Shown here one piece after another: positions 8,675 through 16,829 of a DNA stretch of 64,000 nucleotides. The first letter of the stretch is position 1. Every line of letters begins with the position of its first letter. The DNA is from Paraburkholderia sp. Its GTDB lineage: Bacteria; Pseudomonadota; Gammaproteobacteria; Burkholderiales; Burkholderiaceae. The stretch is from positions 206,001-270,000 of the forward strand of contig NZ_JAPWKB010000019.1 of assembly GCF_028283785.1 (NCBI RefSeq). Reading direction: 5' to 3'. The notes under the pieces are model-generated. The model did not search any database, was not told the origin of the DNA, and saw only the letters and a list, made by a program, of their open reading frames with translations. Both the position numbers and the translations under genes were made by a program.

Positions 8675-9516
8675 TGTCCCGGTTTCACGCTGGTCTGCCT
8701 GGATCGTCCCTGTGCGGGACCGCACCTACTTTTCTTTGCTCGCGCAAAGAAAAGTAGGCAAAAGAAAGCGCGTTTACACCGACACTTCGTAGCGAGTGGC
8801 GTCCTTCCAGAACGGGTAGTGGACCGCGCACGTTTGGAGTTGCCGCGCCGCCTGGCGCGGTGGTCCGCGCCCGCACATCCCGCCCGCTTCGCGGCGGTAG
8901 CCCACTTCAAAATCCCGTTTGCGCTCCGGCATTCCCTGCTTCTTCGACGGTTCTGGCGCCTAGCTCAAAGCCCCGTTTGCCCCCGCGGCATTAGCCCATT
9001 TTCACCACGTCACTTGCACACCCTTTCGACGGTTCCGGCGCCCGGACCAAAGCCCGGTTTTCGCCACACCATTCGCCCGCGTTCACGTCCGTTCCAGCGC
9101 CCGACTCAAGGTCCGGAATGCGCCAGGGCATTGATTCGCCTTTAATGGTTTCGACGTTCCGGGTTGCCAGGAATTTGCGCGCGAGACCAGCCTGGCGCCT
9201 GGAGCCTGCCAGGAAAGTGGGTTTTGTGACGGACGGAGTGGGGCGCGCGAATGGCGTTGGGAGTGAAAGACGGGGCTGTGCCCGTCGGCTGTCGCGGAGC
9301 GAACAGCCGGAACGAATGACTGCCTTGTCACCGAGTTAAGCGGTGCGGCAACTCAAATCGTGCGCGGACCACTACCCGAAAAATACTAGACGCCACTCGC
9401 TACGAAGCGCGAGGTAAACGCGCTTTCTTTTGCCTACTTTTCTTTGCGCGAGCAAAGAAAAGTAGGTGCGGTCCCGCACAGGGACGATCCAGGCAGACCG
9501 ACGTGAATACGGGACA
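8675..9516. repeat. Large inverted repeat with about 177-bp arms
   Basis: The left arm (8675-8851) and right arm (9339-9516) are reverse complements with only scattered differences and short indels. Each arm contains a perfect 15-bp hairpin made of CCTACTTTTCTTTGC and its complement with a 4-base loop (8725-8758 and 9433-9466). Beside it is a smaller GTGCGG/CCGCAC hairpin (8712-8725 on the left). A segment reading CTTCGTAGCGAGTGGCGTC is shared by both arms. The 487-base centre has no transposase or other gene. Similar CTACTTTTCTTTGC palindromes are, from general memory, frequent in Burkholderia-group genomes. The element is probably a non-autonomous dispersed repeat (inference). Confidence 0.85.
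8907..9164 (+). repeat. Four degenerate 58-82-bp direct repeats inside the inverted repeat
   Basis: Units start at about 8907, 8965, 9047 and 9106. Each begins with a TCAAA-CCCG-TTTGC-like core and ends with a TTCGACGGTTCNGGCGCC-like core. Spacings are 58, 82 and 59 bases, so the second unit carries about 24 extra bases. Divergence between units is high, pointing to old duplication. No coding function was recognised. Confidence 0.55.
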
Positions 9517-9751
9517 ACCAAACCAACCCAAAAGCCAAACCTTAAACAAACCAAAAAAAACCAAACCACCGCGCATCAACCCTACCCCCATTTCCCCGAC
9601 CGTTTAAGTTAAAGTGCCAGCAAGCCGGAAACAAAAGTAAAACCAGAAACCGTCTCGCCGAATCCAGAAAAAAGCACAAAGAATCAAAACCGTAGCCGTT
9701 GCAACACCACGCCGGCGTCCGCGCCGGCCCCGAACCGTGGAGGATTCAACG

Positions 9752-10903
9752 ATGCATATCGGAGTGCCAGCAGAGACACGCGCGCACGAAACCCGCGTTG
9801 CCGCGACGCCCGAGACGGTCAGGAAATACGTCGCCCAAGGTCATCGGGTCTCCCTACAGAGTGGTGCCGGAACCGGCGCCAGCTTTCCCGACGACGCCTT
9901 TGCCGCGGCCGGTGCCGAAATCGTCGATGTCGGTACGGCGTTCGGTGCTGAAATCGTCCTCAAGGTCCAATCTCCGACCGATCCCGAACTGGCTCTGCTC
10001 AAACCGGGTGCCACGGTGGTCGGCATGCTCGATCCGTTTAACCTCGATAACGCCGCGAAACTCGCCGCGGCGCGCGTCACCGCCTTCGCGCTCGAAGCCG
10101 CGCCGCGTACCACGCGCGCGCAAAGCCTCGACGTGCTGTCGTCGCAGGCGAATATCGCCGGATATAAGGCGGTGCTGATCGCCGCCACGCTCTATCCGCG
10201 CTTCATGCCGATGCTGATGACGGCGGCGGGAACGGTCAAAGCCGCGCGCGTGCTGATTCTCGGCGCGGGCGTCGCCGGCTTGCAGGCAATCGCGACGGCC
10301 AAACGCCTCGGCGCGGTGATCGAAGCGTCCGACGTCCGACCCGCCGTGAAAGAGCAGATCGAATCGCTCGGCGGCAAGTTTCTCGATGTCCCGTACGAAA
10401 CCGACGAAGAACGCGACGCCGCACAAGGCGTCGGCGGCTACGCGCGGCCGATGCCGCCCGGCTGGCTGCAACGCCAGTCCGCGCTGGTCCACGAGCGCGC
10501 GAAGCAGGCCGATATCGTCATCTCGACCGCGCTGATTCCCGGCCGCCCCGCGCCGACGCTGATCTCCACCGAAACCGTCATGGCGATGAAACCCGGCTCC
10601 GTGCTGGTCGATCTCGCCGCCGGGCGCGGCCCGGAAACGGAACCCGGCTCGGGTCTGCGCGGCGGCAACTGTCCGCTCACCGAACCCGACAAGGTGGTGA
10701 TCAGGCACGGCGTGCAACTGGTCGGCTACACGAACCTCGCGTCGATGGTCGCGTCGGATGCGTCGTCGCTGTACGCGCGCAATCTGCTCGATTTCATGAA
10801 GCTGATCGTCACGAAAGAGGGCGCGCTGAACATCGATCTCGCCGACGATATCGTCGCCGCCACGCTGTTGGCCCGTGATGGCGTTGTGACGCGTAAGGGT
10901 TGA
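9752..10903 (+). CDS. pntAA: NAD(P) transhydrogenase subunit alpha, part 1 (domain I)
   Basis: A 383-residue soluble NAD(H)-binding domain I of the proton-translocating transhydrogenase, which drives NADPH formation from NADH with the proton gradient. The alanine-dehydrogenase-like fold shows the N-terminal ETRVAATPETV segment, a Rossmann motif LILGAGVAGLQA (about residues 168-179) followed by ASDVRP, and the RPAPTLI loop. The E. coli PntA carries membrane helices at its C-terminus; here they are in a separate gene, the split arrangement known from Rhodospirillum rubrum. The ATG at 9752 with GGAGG eleven bases upstream is preferred over an in-frame GTG at 9737. It is the first gene of the pnt operon; the next gene starts 291 bases later after a hairpin array. 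Confidence 0.96.
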   Translation: MHIGVPAETRAHETRVAATPETVRKYVAQGHRVSLQSGAGTGASFPDDAFAAAGAEIVDVGTAFGAEIVLKVQSPTDPELALLKPGATVVGMLDPFNLDNAAKLAAARVTAFALEAAPRTTRAQSLDVLSSQANIAGYKAVLIAATLYPRFMPMLMTAAGTVKAARVLILGAGVAGLQAIATAKRLGAVIEASDVRPAVKEQIESLGGKFLDVPYETDEERDAAQGVGGYARPMPPGWLQRQSALVHERAKQADIVISTALIPGRPAPTLISTETVMAMKPGSVLVDLAAGRGPETEPGSGLRGGNCPLTEPDKVVIRHGVQLVGYTNLASMVASDASSLYARNLLDFMKLIVTKEGALNIDLADDIVAATLLARDGVVTRKG

Positions 10904-10924
10904 ACGGAACGTTGATGTATCGGG

Positions 10925-11175
10925 CGGGAGTAAGGCGCTAAAGCCCTAACTCCGGCTGACCGCAAATAAATTGCATGGGACGGGAGTCGGGCGCTAAAGC
11001 GCCAACTCCCGTCGCCCGCAATAAATTGCATGGGGCCGGAGTAAGGGGCTAAAGCCCCAACTCCGGCCGACCGCAATAAATTGCATGGGACGGGAGTAAG
11101 GGCTAAAGCCCTAACTCCCGTCGACGGCAATAAATTGCATGGGGCCGGAGTAAGGGGCTAAAGCCCCAACTCCGG
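10925..11175 (+). repeat. Five tandem hairpin units (about 55-bp period) between pntAA and pntAB
   Basis: Stem-loops lie at about 10925-10955, 10981-11011, 11036-11066, 11091-11120 and 11145-11175. Each has the form GGAGT-AA-GGGGCT-AA-AGCCCC-A-ACTCC with paired changes. Copies 2 and 4 are CGGGAGT...ACTCCCG, copies 3 and 5 are CCGGAGT...ACTCCGG, and inner stems alternate GCGCT/AGCGC, GGGGCT/AGCCCC and GGGCT/AGCCC. Copy 1 has a mismatched outer stem. Spacers between copies carry GCAATAAATTGC, itself an inverted repeat. The last hairpin ends about 8 bases before the pntAB ribosome-binding site (ACAGGAG). The array is inside the operon and so should be transcribed. Confidence 0.93.
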
Positions 11176-11194
11176 CCGACACAGGAGACTGGCG

Positions 11195-11524
11195 ATGGAA
11201 ATCATCAATCACACGGTGATCAACCTGATCATCTTCGTCCTCGCAATCTACGTTGGCTATCACGTGGTCTGGAACGTGACGCCCGCGCTCCACACGCCAC
11301 TGATGGCTGTCACCAACGCCATCTCCGCGATCGTGATCGTCGGCGCCATGCTCGCGGCGGGTCTCACGCTCGGCGGTACCGGCAAATTTTTCGGCACGCT
11401 CGCGGTCGCGCTCGCTGCGGTCAACGTGTTCGGCGGCTTCCTCGTCACCCGTCGAATGCTGGAAATGTTCAGGAAAAAAGAACCGAAGAAACTGATCGCC
11501 GCCAGCAAGGAGAACGCACGATGA
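11195..11524 (+). CDS. pntAB: NAD(P) transhydrogenase subunit alpha, part 2 (membrane)
   Basis: A 109-residue membrane subunit that supplies the helices fused to the C-terminus of PntA in E. coli. Three to four hydrophobic segments are visible: about residues 8-28 (LIIFVLAIYVGYHVVW), 35-58 (AISAIVIVGAMLAAGLTLGG, cut here) and 60-85 (LAVALAAVNVFGGFLVTRRM). It ends in a Lys-rich cytoplasmic tail. With PntB it forms the proton channel (domain II). An ACAGGAG ribosome-binding site follows directly after the hairpin array. Its stop overlaps the pntB start (ATGA, 11521-11524), giving translational coupling. Confidence 0.95.
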   Translation: MEIINHTVINLIIFVLAIYVGYHVVWNVTPALHTPLMAVTNAISAIVIVGAMLAAGLTLGGTGKFFGTLAVALAAVNVFGGFLVTRRMLEMFRKKEPKKLIAASKENAR

Positions 11525-12972
11525 GTCTGAACGTCGTCACACTGCTGTATCTCGTCGCGTCGGTGTGTTTTATCCAGGCGCTCAAAGGGCTGTCCAATCC
11601 CAAAACGGCGCGCATCGGCAATACCTTCGGTATGGCCGGCATGGCGATCGCCATCCTCACGACCATCGCGCTGATCGCCAGACAGGCCACCGCGCTCGGC
11701 TCGAACCTGTCGCTCGGACTCGGCCTGCTGTTCGCGGCGCTGATCGTCGGCGGCGCGGTCGGGGCGTTCGTCGCGGCGCGCGTCGAGATGACCAAAATGC
11801 CCGAACTGGTCGCGGCGATGCACTCGCTGATCGGTCTCGCGGCGGTCTGCATCGCGTATGCGGTCGTGTCGGAACCGTCGGCGTTCGGCCTGATCGATCC
11901 GGATAATCCGCTTCCAGGCTTTCTGCCGTACGGCAACCGGATCGAACTGTTTATCGGCACGTTCGTCGGCGCAATCACGTTCTCGGGCTCGGTGATCGCG
12001 TTCGGCAAACTGTCGGGCAAGTACAAGTTCCGGCTGTTTCAGGGCGCGCCGGTGGTCTATCCCGGCCAGCACCTGATCAACCTGCTGCTCGCGATCGCCA
12101 TGCTCGGCTTCGGCGTGATCTTCTTTCTCACGCAGGCGTGGCTGCCGTTTATCGTGATGACGATCATCGCGTTCGTGCTGGGCGTGCTGATCATCATCCC
12201 GATCGGCGGCGCGGATATGCCGGTGGTCGTGTCGATGCTCAATTCGTACTCGGGCTGGGCGGCGGCGGGTATCGGCTTCTCGCTGAACAATCCGATGCTG
12301 ATCATCGCGGGTTCGCTGGTCGGCTCGTCCGGCGCGATCCTGTCTTACATCATGTGCCGCGCGATGAACCGGTCGTTCTTCAACGTGATCCTGGGCGGCT
12401 TCGGCAACGAAGCGGGGACGGCGACGGGCGGCGCGACCGAGCAGCGTCCGGTGAAATCCGGCTCGGCGGACGATGCGTCGTTCATGCTCGGCAACGCGGA
12501 AACGGTCGTGATCGTGCCGGGCTACGGTCTCGCGGTCGCACGCGCGCAGCATGCGCTGAAGGAATTGACGGACAAGCTGGTCGAGAAGGGCATCGAGGTG
12601 AAATATGCGATCCACCCGGTCGCGGGCCGGATGCCCGGTCACATGAACGTGTTGCTGGCCGAAGCCGAAGTCCCGTACGACATGGTGTTCGAGATGGACG
12701 ACATCAACGGCGAGTTCGGTCAGGCGGACGTCGTGCTGGTGCTGGGCGCGAACGACGTGGTGAATCCGGCCGCGAAGAACGACCCGAAATCGCCGATCGC
12801 GGGCATGCCGATCATCGAGGCGTACAAGGCGCGCACGGTGATCGTCAACAAGCGTTCGATGGCGGCGGGCTACGCCGGTCTCGACAACGACCTGTTCTAC
12901 ATGGACAAAACCATGATGGTGTTCGGCGACGCGAAGAAAGTGATCGAAGATATGGTGAAGGCGGTCGATTAG
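11521..12972 (+). CDS. pntB: NAD(P) transhydrogenase subunit beta
   Basis: A 483-residue subunit with an N-terminal multi-helix membrane domain (about residues 1-285) and a C-terminal NADP(H)-binding domain III. Domain III signatures are visible: the Rossmann-like GYGLAVARAQHAL, AIHPVAGRMPGHMNVLLAEA (cut at 20), VLVLGANDVVNPAA and VNKRSMAAGYAG. These form the tightly NADP-binding site whose affinity is switched by proton movement. Its ATG overlaps the pntAB stop. It is the last gene of the operon and is followed by an intrinsic terminator shared with the convergent methyltransferase gene. Confidence 0.97.
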   Translation: MSLNVVTLLYLVASVCFIQALKGLSNPKTARIGNTFGMAGMAIAILTTIALIARQATALGSNLSLGLGLLFAALIVGGAVGAFVAARVEMTKMPELVAAMHSLIGLAAVCIAYAVVSEPSAFGLIDPDNPLPGFLPYGNRIELFIGTFVGAITFSGSVIAFGKLSGKYKFRLFQGAPVVYPGQHLINLLLAIAMLGFGVIFFLTQAWLPFIVMTIIAFVLGVLIIIPIGGADMPVVVSMLNSYSGWAAAGIGFSLNNPMLIIAGSLVGSSGAILSYIMCRAMNRSFFNVILGGFGNEAGTATGGATEQRPVKSGSADDASFMLGNAETVVIVPGYGLAVARAQHALKELTDKLVEKGIEVKYAIHPVAGRMPGHMNVLLAEAEVPYDMVFEMDDINGEFGQADVVLVLGANDVVNPAAKNDPKSPIAGMPIIEAYKARTVIVNKRSMAAGYAGLDNDLFYMDKTMMVFGDAKKVIEDMVKAVD

Positions 12973-12993
12973 CCGACACGCTCCAGCAAAGAA

Positions 12994-13030
12994 AAACGGC
13001 AGCGGATGTTGAGTCCGCTGCCGTTTGCAT
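12994..13030. terminator. Intrinsic terminator after pntB
   Basis: A perfect 13-bp stem, AAACGGCAGCGGA and TCCGCTGCCGTTT, with a 7-base loop TGTTGAG, lies 21 bases beyond the pntB stop. T-rich sequence follows on the plus strand (TTTGCATTTTT) and A-rich sequence precedes it, so it can also serve the minus-strand methyltransferase gene that ends at 13053. Confidence 0.85.
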
Positions 13031-13052
13031 TTTTGCTGCGTGTTGCCGACGC

Positions 13053-14360
13053 TTACTCCGCCGGCTTATCCGCCGCCGGACGTTGCCGCACGCTGCCCGC
13101 GATCAGATCGAAGCGGAACAGACGGCATTCGAGCGCGCCGTTGAACAGCGGCGTCTTCGTCGATTCACGCAGACGCATCTGGCCCGGCAACTTCCGGTCG
13201 GACGTGAGGATGAACGCGTGCCAGCCGGTAAAGCGTTGCTTCAGCGCATCGCCCATCGCATTGAAGAACTCCGGATCCGGCGCGTCTTCCTGAACCCGAT
13301 GGAAACGTTCTTCTTCACGGCCACGCGATTCGCGGCCGCCGGCCGGTTCGCGCGGTTCGCGCAATTCGCCGCGCGCGTTGCGGCCGCGCACTTCGATCCG
13401 CTCGCCATACGGCGGGTTCGCGACCAGAATGCCCGGTTCCTTCGACGGCGGCGTCATGCCACGCGCGTCGAGCTGCTTGAACGCGATTGCCGGCAAACCC
13501 GCGCGTTCGAAATTCGCGCGCGCCTTGATCAGCATGTCGCCGGAAATATCGCTGCCGTAGATCTGGAAGTCGTCGCGCGCGCTGCGGGCCGAACGCTTGG
13601 CCTCCTGCGCCGCGCCTTTCAGCGATTGCCACACCTTCGTTTCGAACTGTTTGAACTTCTCGAAACCGAATTGACGGTCGGCGCCCGGCGCGATGTTCAG
13701 CGCCACTTGCGCGGCTTCCGCGAGGAACGTGCCGCTGCCGCACATCGGGTCGTACAGCGGCGTGCCCGGCGCCCAGCCGGTCAGACGCAGGATGCCCGCC
13801 GCGAGATTTTCGCGCAGCGGCGCCGCGCCCTTGTCCAGACGCCAGCCGCGCTTGAACAGCGGCTCGCCCGACGTGTCCAGGTAAAGCGTGCAATCTGTCG
13901 CGGTCAGGAACGCGAACACGCGCACATCCGGCGTCGCGGTGTCGATGTTCGGACGCGCGCCGCTGACGTCGCGCAGACGGTCGCAAATGGCGTCCTTCAC
14001 CCGCAGCGTGGTGAATTCGAGGCTGCGCAGCGGCGACTTGATCGCGGTGACGTCCACGCGCAGCGTCTCGTTGGCGGAGAACCATTGTTCCCAGCGCTGT
14101 TCGAGCGCGAGCGCGTAAATATCCTGTTCGCTGCGATACGGACGGTGCGCGATCTTCAGCATCACGCGGCTCGCAATACGCGAATGCAGGTTGGCGGCCA
14201 TGCCGGCCGCCCAGCCGCCACGGAAATGCACGCCGCCCGGCACCTGCGCGCCAGCGGTGAACGCCGCGCCGTTCAGATGGCGCGTGGCGATGTCGGCGAG
14301 TTCAGCCGCGAGGGCGGCTTCGAGGCCGCGTGGGCAGGGGAGGAAAAAATCGAATGACAT
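13053..14360 (-). CDS. THUMP-domain class I SAM-dependent rRNA methyltransferase (RlmL N-half-like)
   Basis: A 435-residue methyltransferase resembling the N-terminal half of E. coli RlmL, which makes m2G2445 in 23S rRNA. A THUMP-containing RNA-binding region covers about residues 1-165. The catalytic domain has a SAM-binding DPMCGSGTFLAEA (about residues 202-214) and the active-site NPPYGER (about 313-319). Between NPPYGER and the next conserved block is an unusually long Arg/Glu-rich insertion (about residues 320-352) rich in RGRN, REPREP and RGREEER-type runs. The gene is monocistronic, ending against the pntB terminator. The RlmK half of E. coli RlmKL is absent. The exact target nucleotide is inferred from homology only. 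Confidence 0.88.
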   Translation of the reverse strand: MSFDFFLPCPRGLEAALAAELADIATRHLNGAAFTAGAQVPGGVHFRGGWAAGMAANLHSRIASRVMLKIAHRPYRSEQDIYALALEQRWEQWFSANETLRVDVTAIKSPLRSLEFTTLRVKDAICDRLRDVSGARPNIDTATPDVRVFAFLTATDCTLYLDTSGEPLFKRGWRLDKGAAPLRENLAAGILRLTGWAPGTPLYDPMCGSGTFLAEAAQVALNIAPGADRQFGFEKFKQFETKVWQSLKGAAQEAKRSARSARDDFQIYGSDISGDMLIKARANFERAGLPAIAFKQLDARGMTPPSKEPGILVANPPYGERIEVRGRNARGELREPREPAGGRESRGREEERFHRVQEDAPDPEFFNAMGDALKQRFTGWHAFILTSDRKLPGQMRLRESTKTPLFNGALECRLFRFDLIAGSVRQRPAADKPAE

Positions 14361-14390
14361 TGAGCTTGCCAGGAGGCGTTGAATAAGGCG

Positions 14391-16559
14391 CTATTGTACG
14401 CGGTCGGGGTGCGTCGGCTGACGCTCGCGCATCGGCCACACCAGATCGCGCGGACGCTGGAACACGCGTTGCCAGATCGCCCGTCGCAACGCGCGCGCGC
14501 CGGCCGAGCGGACATCGCGCGAACGCAGCGCCATCTGGAACGCCAGCGCGAAACTCACGGCCACGTTGAGCACGGCCATGCTGCCGACGCCCGCCACCGC
14601 CCACCACAGTTCCGGCAGCCGCAGCGCGCCACTGCCGAGCACGCCGAGCACCACGCCGATCGACCCCGCGCTCAGCGTCACGTGACGCACCTCGAAGCTG
14701 AACGCGAACGCCGTGACGATCGCCGGCACGAGGCCGAGCATCATTCCGAGCGTCACATTGCCCACTACGCCCGCCACGTTGGAGCGGCAAAAACGCGCGA
14801 ACCGCGCCGCGCCCGCCGCGCCGAGCGTCAGCCGCAAACGGCGGTTGTACGCGAGCGCATCGCCGACGCGATGCAGCATGAACCAGTTGTCCGCCCAACC
14901 GGCCAGCAAACTGGACGACCACAGCAACACGCCGGTCAGCGCCGCGTAGAACGGTGTCGGGCCGAGCAGCGAGAACGAATGCAGCGTGGCGTGCGCCTTC
15001 GCGGGCGTGATCAGGTCCGAGTGAAACGTCAGACGCCACAGCACCTGCACCGCGAGACACACCGGCAACACCACCAGCACGTTTCCGAGCACGGCGGCCG
15101 CCTGCGTACGGATCAGCGCCACCACCGACGTCACGAAACGCTCGACGCCGTCCGCGCTGCCGGTTTCGTCGAGTTCGCGCGCGAGCGTTGGCGCGGTCAT
15201 TGCGGGTTGCTTGGTGGCGAGCGTGAAGTGCAGAAAGTGCATCAGCAGAAAGCTGGCCGCGTAGTTGATCCCGGCCAGCACGCCTTCGAACATCGCCTGG
15301 AAGTGCTGGCCGGTGATCGCGAACTTCACGCACACGGTGACGACCGTGACGAGGCCGCCGCCCGCCGCGAGCCGCAGCATCTTCAGATAGTCGGCGCGAT
15401 TGCGCGTGATGTAGTGCTCGCCGGTGTCCGCGCTGTATTCGACCACCTTGCGCGCGAGCAGCGAGAAATTGCTGCGCAGCAAATGCGCGACGCTCTGGCT
15501 CGCCTGATTGGCCGTCAACAGTTCCGCCGCGAGCCGCGCGGCTGCGTGCGGATCGGCGTGCGGGTCGGACGACGCGAGCCACGCGTCGAGCAGCCGTTCG
15601 GCGCGCTCGATGCGCATCCGCATCCGCTCGACCTGAAACACGATATCGACGCTGACGCCGTTGCGGTCCAGATGCGCGAACACGGTGTGCGTCGCGTTGC
15701 GGCATTCGTCGAGCAGCACCCGCAGATAGTTGACCTCGCGCAGCAACGCGACCGGATCGCCGCCGCTGTCGAGCGCCTGGTGCGCGACTTCGACGGCGAG
15801 CATCGCGCGCGTCAGCCGGTAGAACGGCTGACGCGTCATCGCGACGTGCGCGTCGGCGTCGTCGAGACGGCTGCGAACGGTTTGCGACAGACCGGTCGAA
15901 CTGATCTGGCAGGTCAGGTTGTGCAGCGCGGCCAGCAGATCGAACGAGAACGCGCTGTCGTGCGGATTTGCCGGTTGCGATCGATGATTCGCGCCCGGAT
16001 CGTCGTGCACCGCGTAGTCGAACAGCGCCCGCACCCGCGTCAGCAGATCGACGGGCAGCGACGCGATCCATCCGGCGTCGCAACCGGCCGGAAACATCAG
16101 CGTGCAGATTGCCGCCAGATCGCGCCGGTTCGGCGCGGGCGAAACCAGCGACGCTTCGAGCCGTTCGAACAACGCGCCGAAAAAGCCCGAGTGCACCGGC
16201 ATGCCCGCGTCGCACAGCAACGAGATCGAGTCGCTGTCGCGCAGCAGGCCGCGCAGGATGCCGGCCACGTTCGCGCGCCACGCGGGATTGCGGTCGAGCA
16301 CGTTCAGCAGATAACGCAGCCGCGTATGCGCGGCGAGCGGACGAACCGGTTGCTCCGGTTGCCCGGACGATGCGGCGTCGAGCGGCTCGCCCTGCACGGT
16401 GCCGCCGCGCTGCAGCCAGTGCGCGAGTTCGATCAGCCATTCGCTGCGCTCCGGATAGGGCGCGTGACGATCCGCGGTGGCGAGTAGCGCGTCGAGTTGC
16501 TGACCGCTGTTACGCGACGCGCGCCATTTTCTGATGAACGTGGTGATGGAGTGAAACAT
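14391..16559 (-). CDS. SpecificRecomb-family (Gcr-type) membrane protein, annotated as site-specific recombinase
   Basis: A 722-residue protein of the family usually labelled site-specific recombinase (Pfam SpecificRecomb, gonococcal Gcr). The N-terminal half is soluble, helical and rich in Leu/Arg with no tyrosine- or serine-recombinase catalytic signature that I can see. The C-terminal half (about residues 380-660) holds several strongly hydrophobic segments, for example FLLMHFLHFTL, VVLPVCLAVQVLW, ALTGVLLWSSSLLAGW and VVGNVTLGMMLGLVPAIV. The topology argues for a polytopic inner-membrane protein, so the recombinase label is doubtful. Upstream is a short gap followed by pqiC on the same strand; downstream it abuts the methyltransferase gene. 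Its function is unknown. Confidence 0.85.
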   Translation of the reverse strand: MFHSITTFIRKWRASRNSGQQLDALLATADRHAPYPERSEWLIELAHWLQRGGTVQGEPLDAASSGQPEQPVRPLAAHTRLRYLLNVLDRNPAWRANVAGILRGLLRDSDSISLLCDAGMPVHSGFFGALFERLEASLVSPAPNRRDLAAICTLMFPAGCDAGWIASLPVDLLTRVRALFDYAVHDDPGANHRSQPANPHDSAFSFDLLAALHNLTCQISSTGLSQTVRSRLDDADAHVAMTRQPFYRLTRAMLAVEVAHQALDSGGDPVALLREVNYLRVLLDECRNATHTVFAHLDRNGVSVDIVFQVERMRMRIERAERLLDAWLASSDPHADPHAAARLAAELLTANQASQSVAHLLRSNFSLLARKVVEYSADTGEHYITRNRADYLKMLRLAAGGGLVTVVTVCVKFAITGQHFQAMFEGVLAGINYAASFLLMHFLHFTLATKQPAMTAPTLARELDETGSADGVERFVTSVVALIRTQAAAVLGNVLVVLPVCLAVQVLWRLTFHSDLITPAKAHATLHSFSLLGPTPFYAALTGVLLWSSSLLAGWADNWFMLHRVGDALAYNRRLRLTLGAAGAARFARFCRSNVAGVVGNVTLGMMLGLVPAIVTAFAFSFEVRHVTLSAGSIGVVLGVLGSGALRLPELWWAVAGVGSMAVLNVAVSFALAFQMALRSRDVRSAGARALRRAIWQRVFQRPRDLVWPMRERQPTHPDRVQ

Positions 16560-16799
16560 GAAAGGCGACCTGAAACGCCGTCAGACAAGCGGGCCGAACC
16601 GGTGGAGCGGGATCGGTCTGCGTGTCGGGCGGAAAAATGGAAGAAGCGTTGCCATGCGCAACGATGCGCAATCCCGCGGAGGATCGTATCGCGTCCGCGC
16701 ATCGGAAATGGCTGAAAGTGCGCACGCGACACCGCGCGTGGGCGGCGTCGGGCGACGGAGAATGTGACGAACGCGTGCGGCGTGCAGCGCGGTGTTCAG

Positions 16800-16823
16800 G
16801 CGGCGCGACCGGAGTCGCGCCGC
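16800..16823. terminator. GC hairpin just after pqiC
   Basis: Arms GCGGCGCGA and TCGCGCCGC with a 6-base loop sit 7 bases beyond the pqiC stop. No clear U-run follows on the minus strand, so the call is tentative. Confidence 0.45.
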
Positions 16824-16829
16824 ACGGGC

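Larger units (their letters stand above)
8564..9751. other. 1.19-kb gene-free gap between divergent nudJ and pntAA
   Basis: No convincing coding sequence was found on either strand; the open frames here are short, mutually overlapping and made of repeat sequence. The gap holds a large inverted repeat with four degenerate direct repeats inside it (described separately). Outside the arms are mirror-image low-complexity tracts: G/T-rich on the left (about 8604-8674) and A/C-rich on the right (about 9517-9582). The 170 bases before pntAA are A-rich. Promoters for nudJ and pntAA must lie here, but none is clear. Confidence 0.8.

Noticed and set aside
8675..9516. An insertion sequence
   Set aside because: No transposase frame or remnant was found between the arms, and no target duplication is obvious.
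10925..11175. The tandem repeats between pntAA and pntAB as a CRISPR array
   Set aside because: Spacers are not unique; the whole 55-bp unit repeats including the AT-rich linker, and no cas genes are present.
14391..16559. The SpecificRecomb gene as a sign of an integron or mobile element
   Set aside because: No attachment sites, cassettes or other mobility genes are near it, and its topology suggests a membrane protein.
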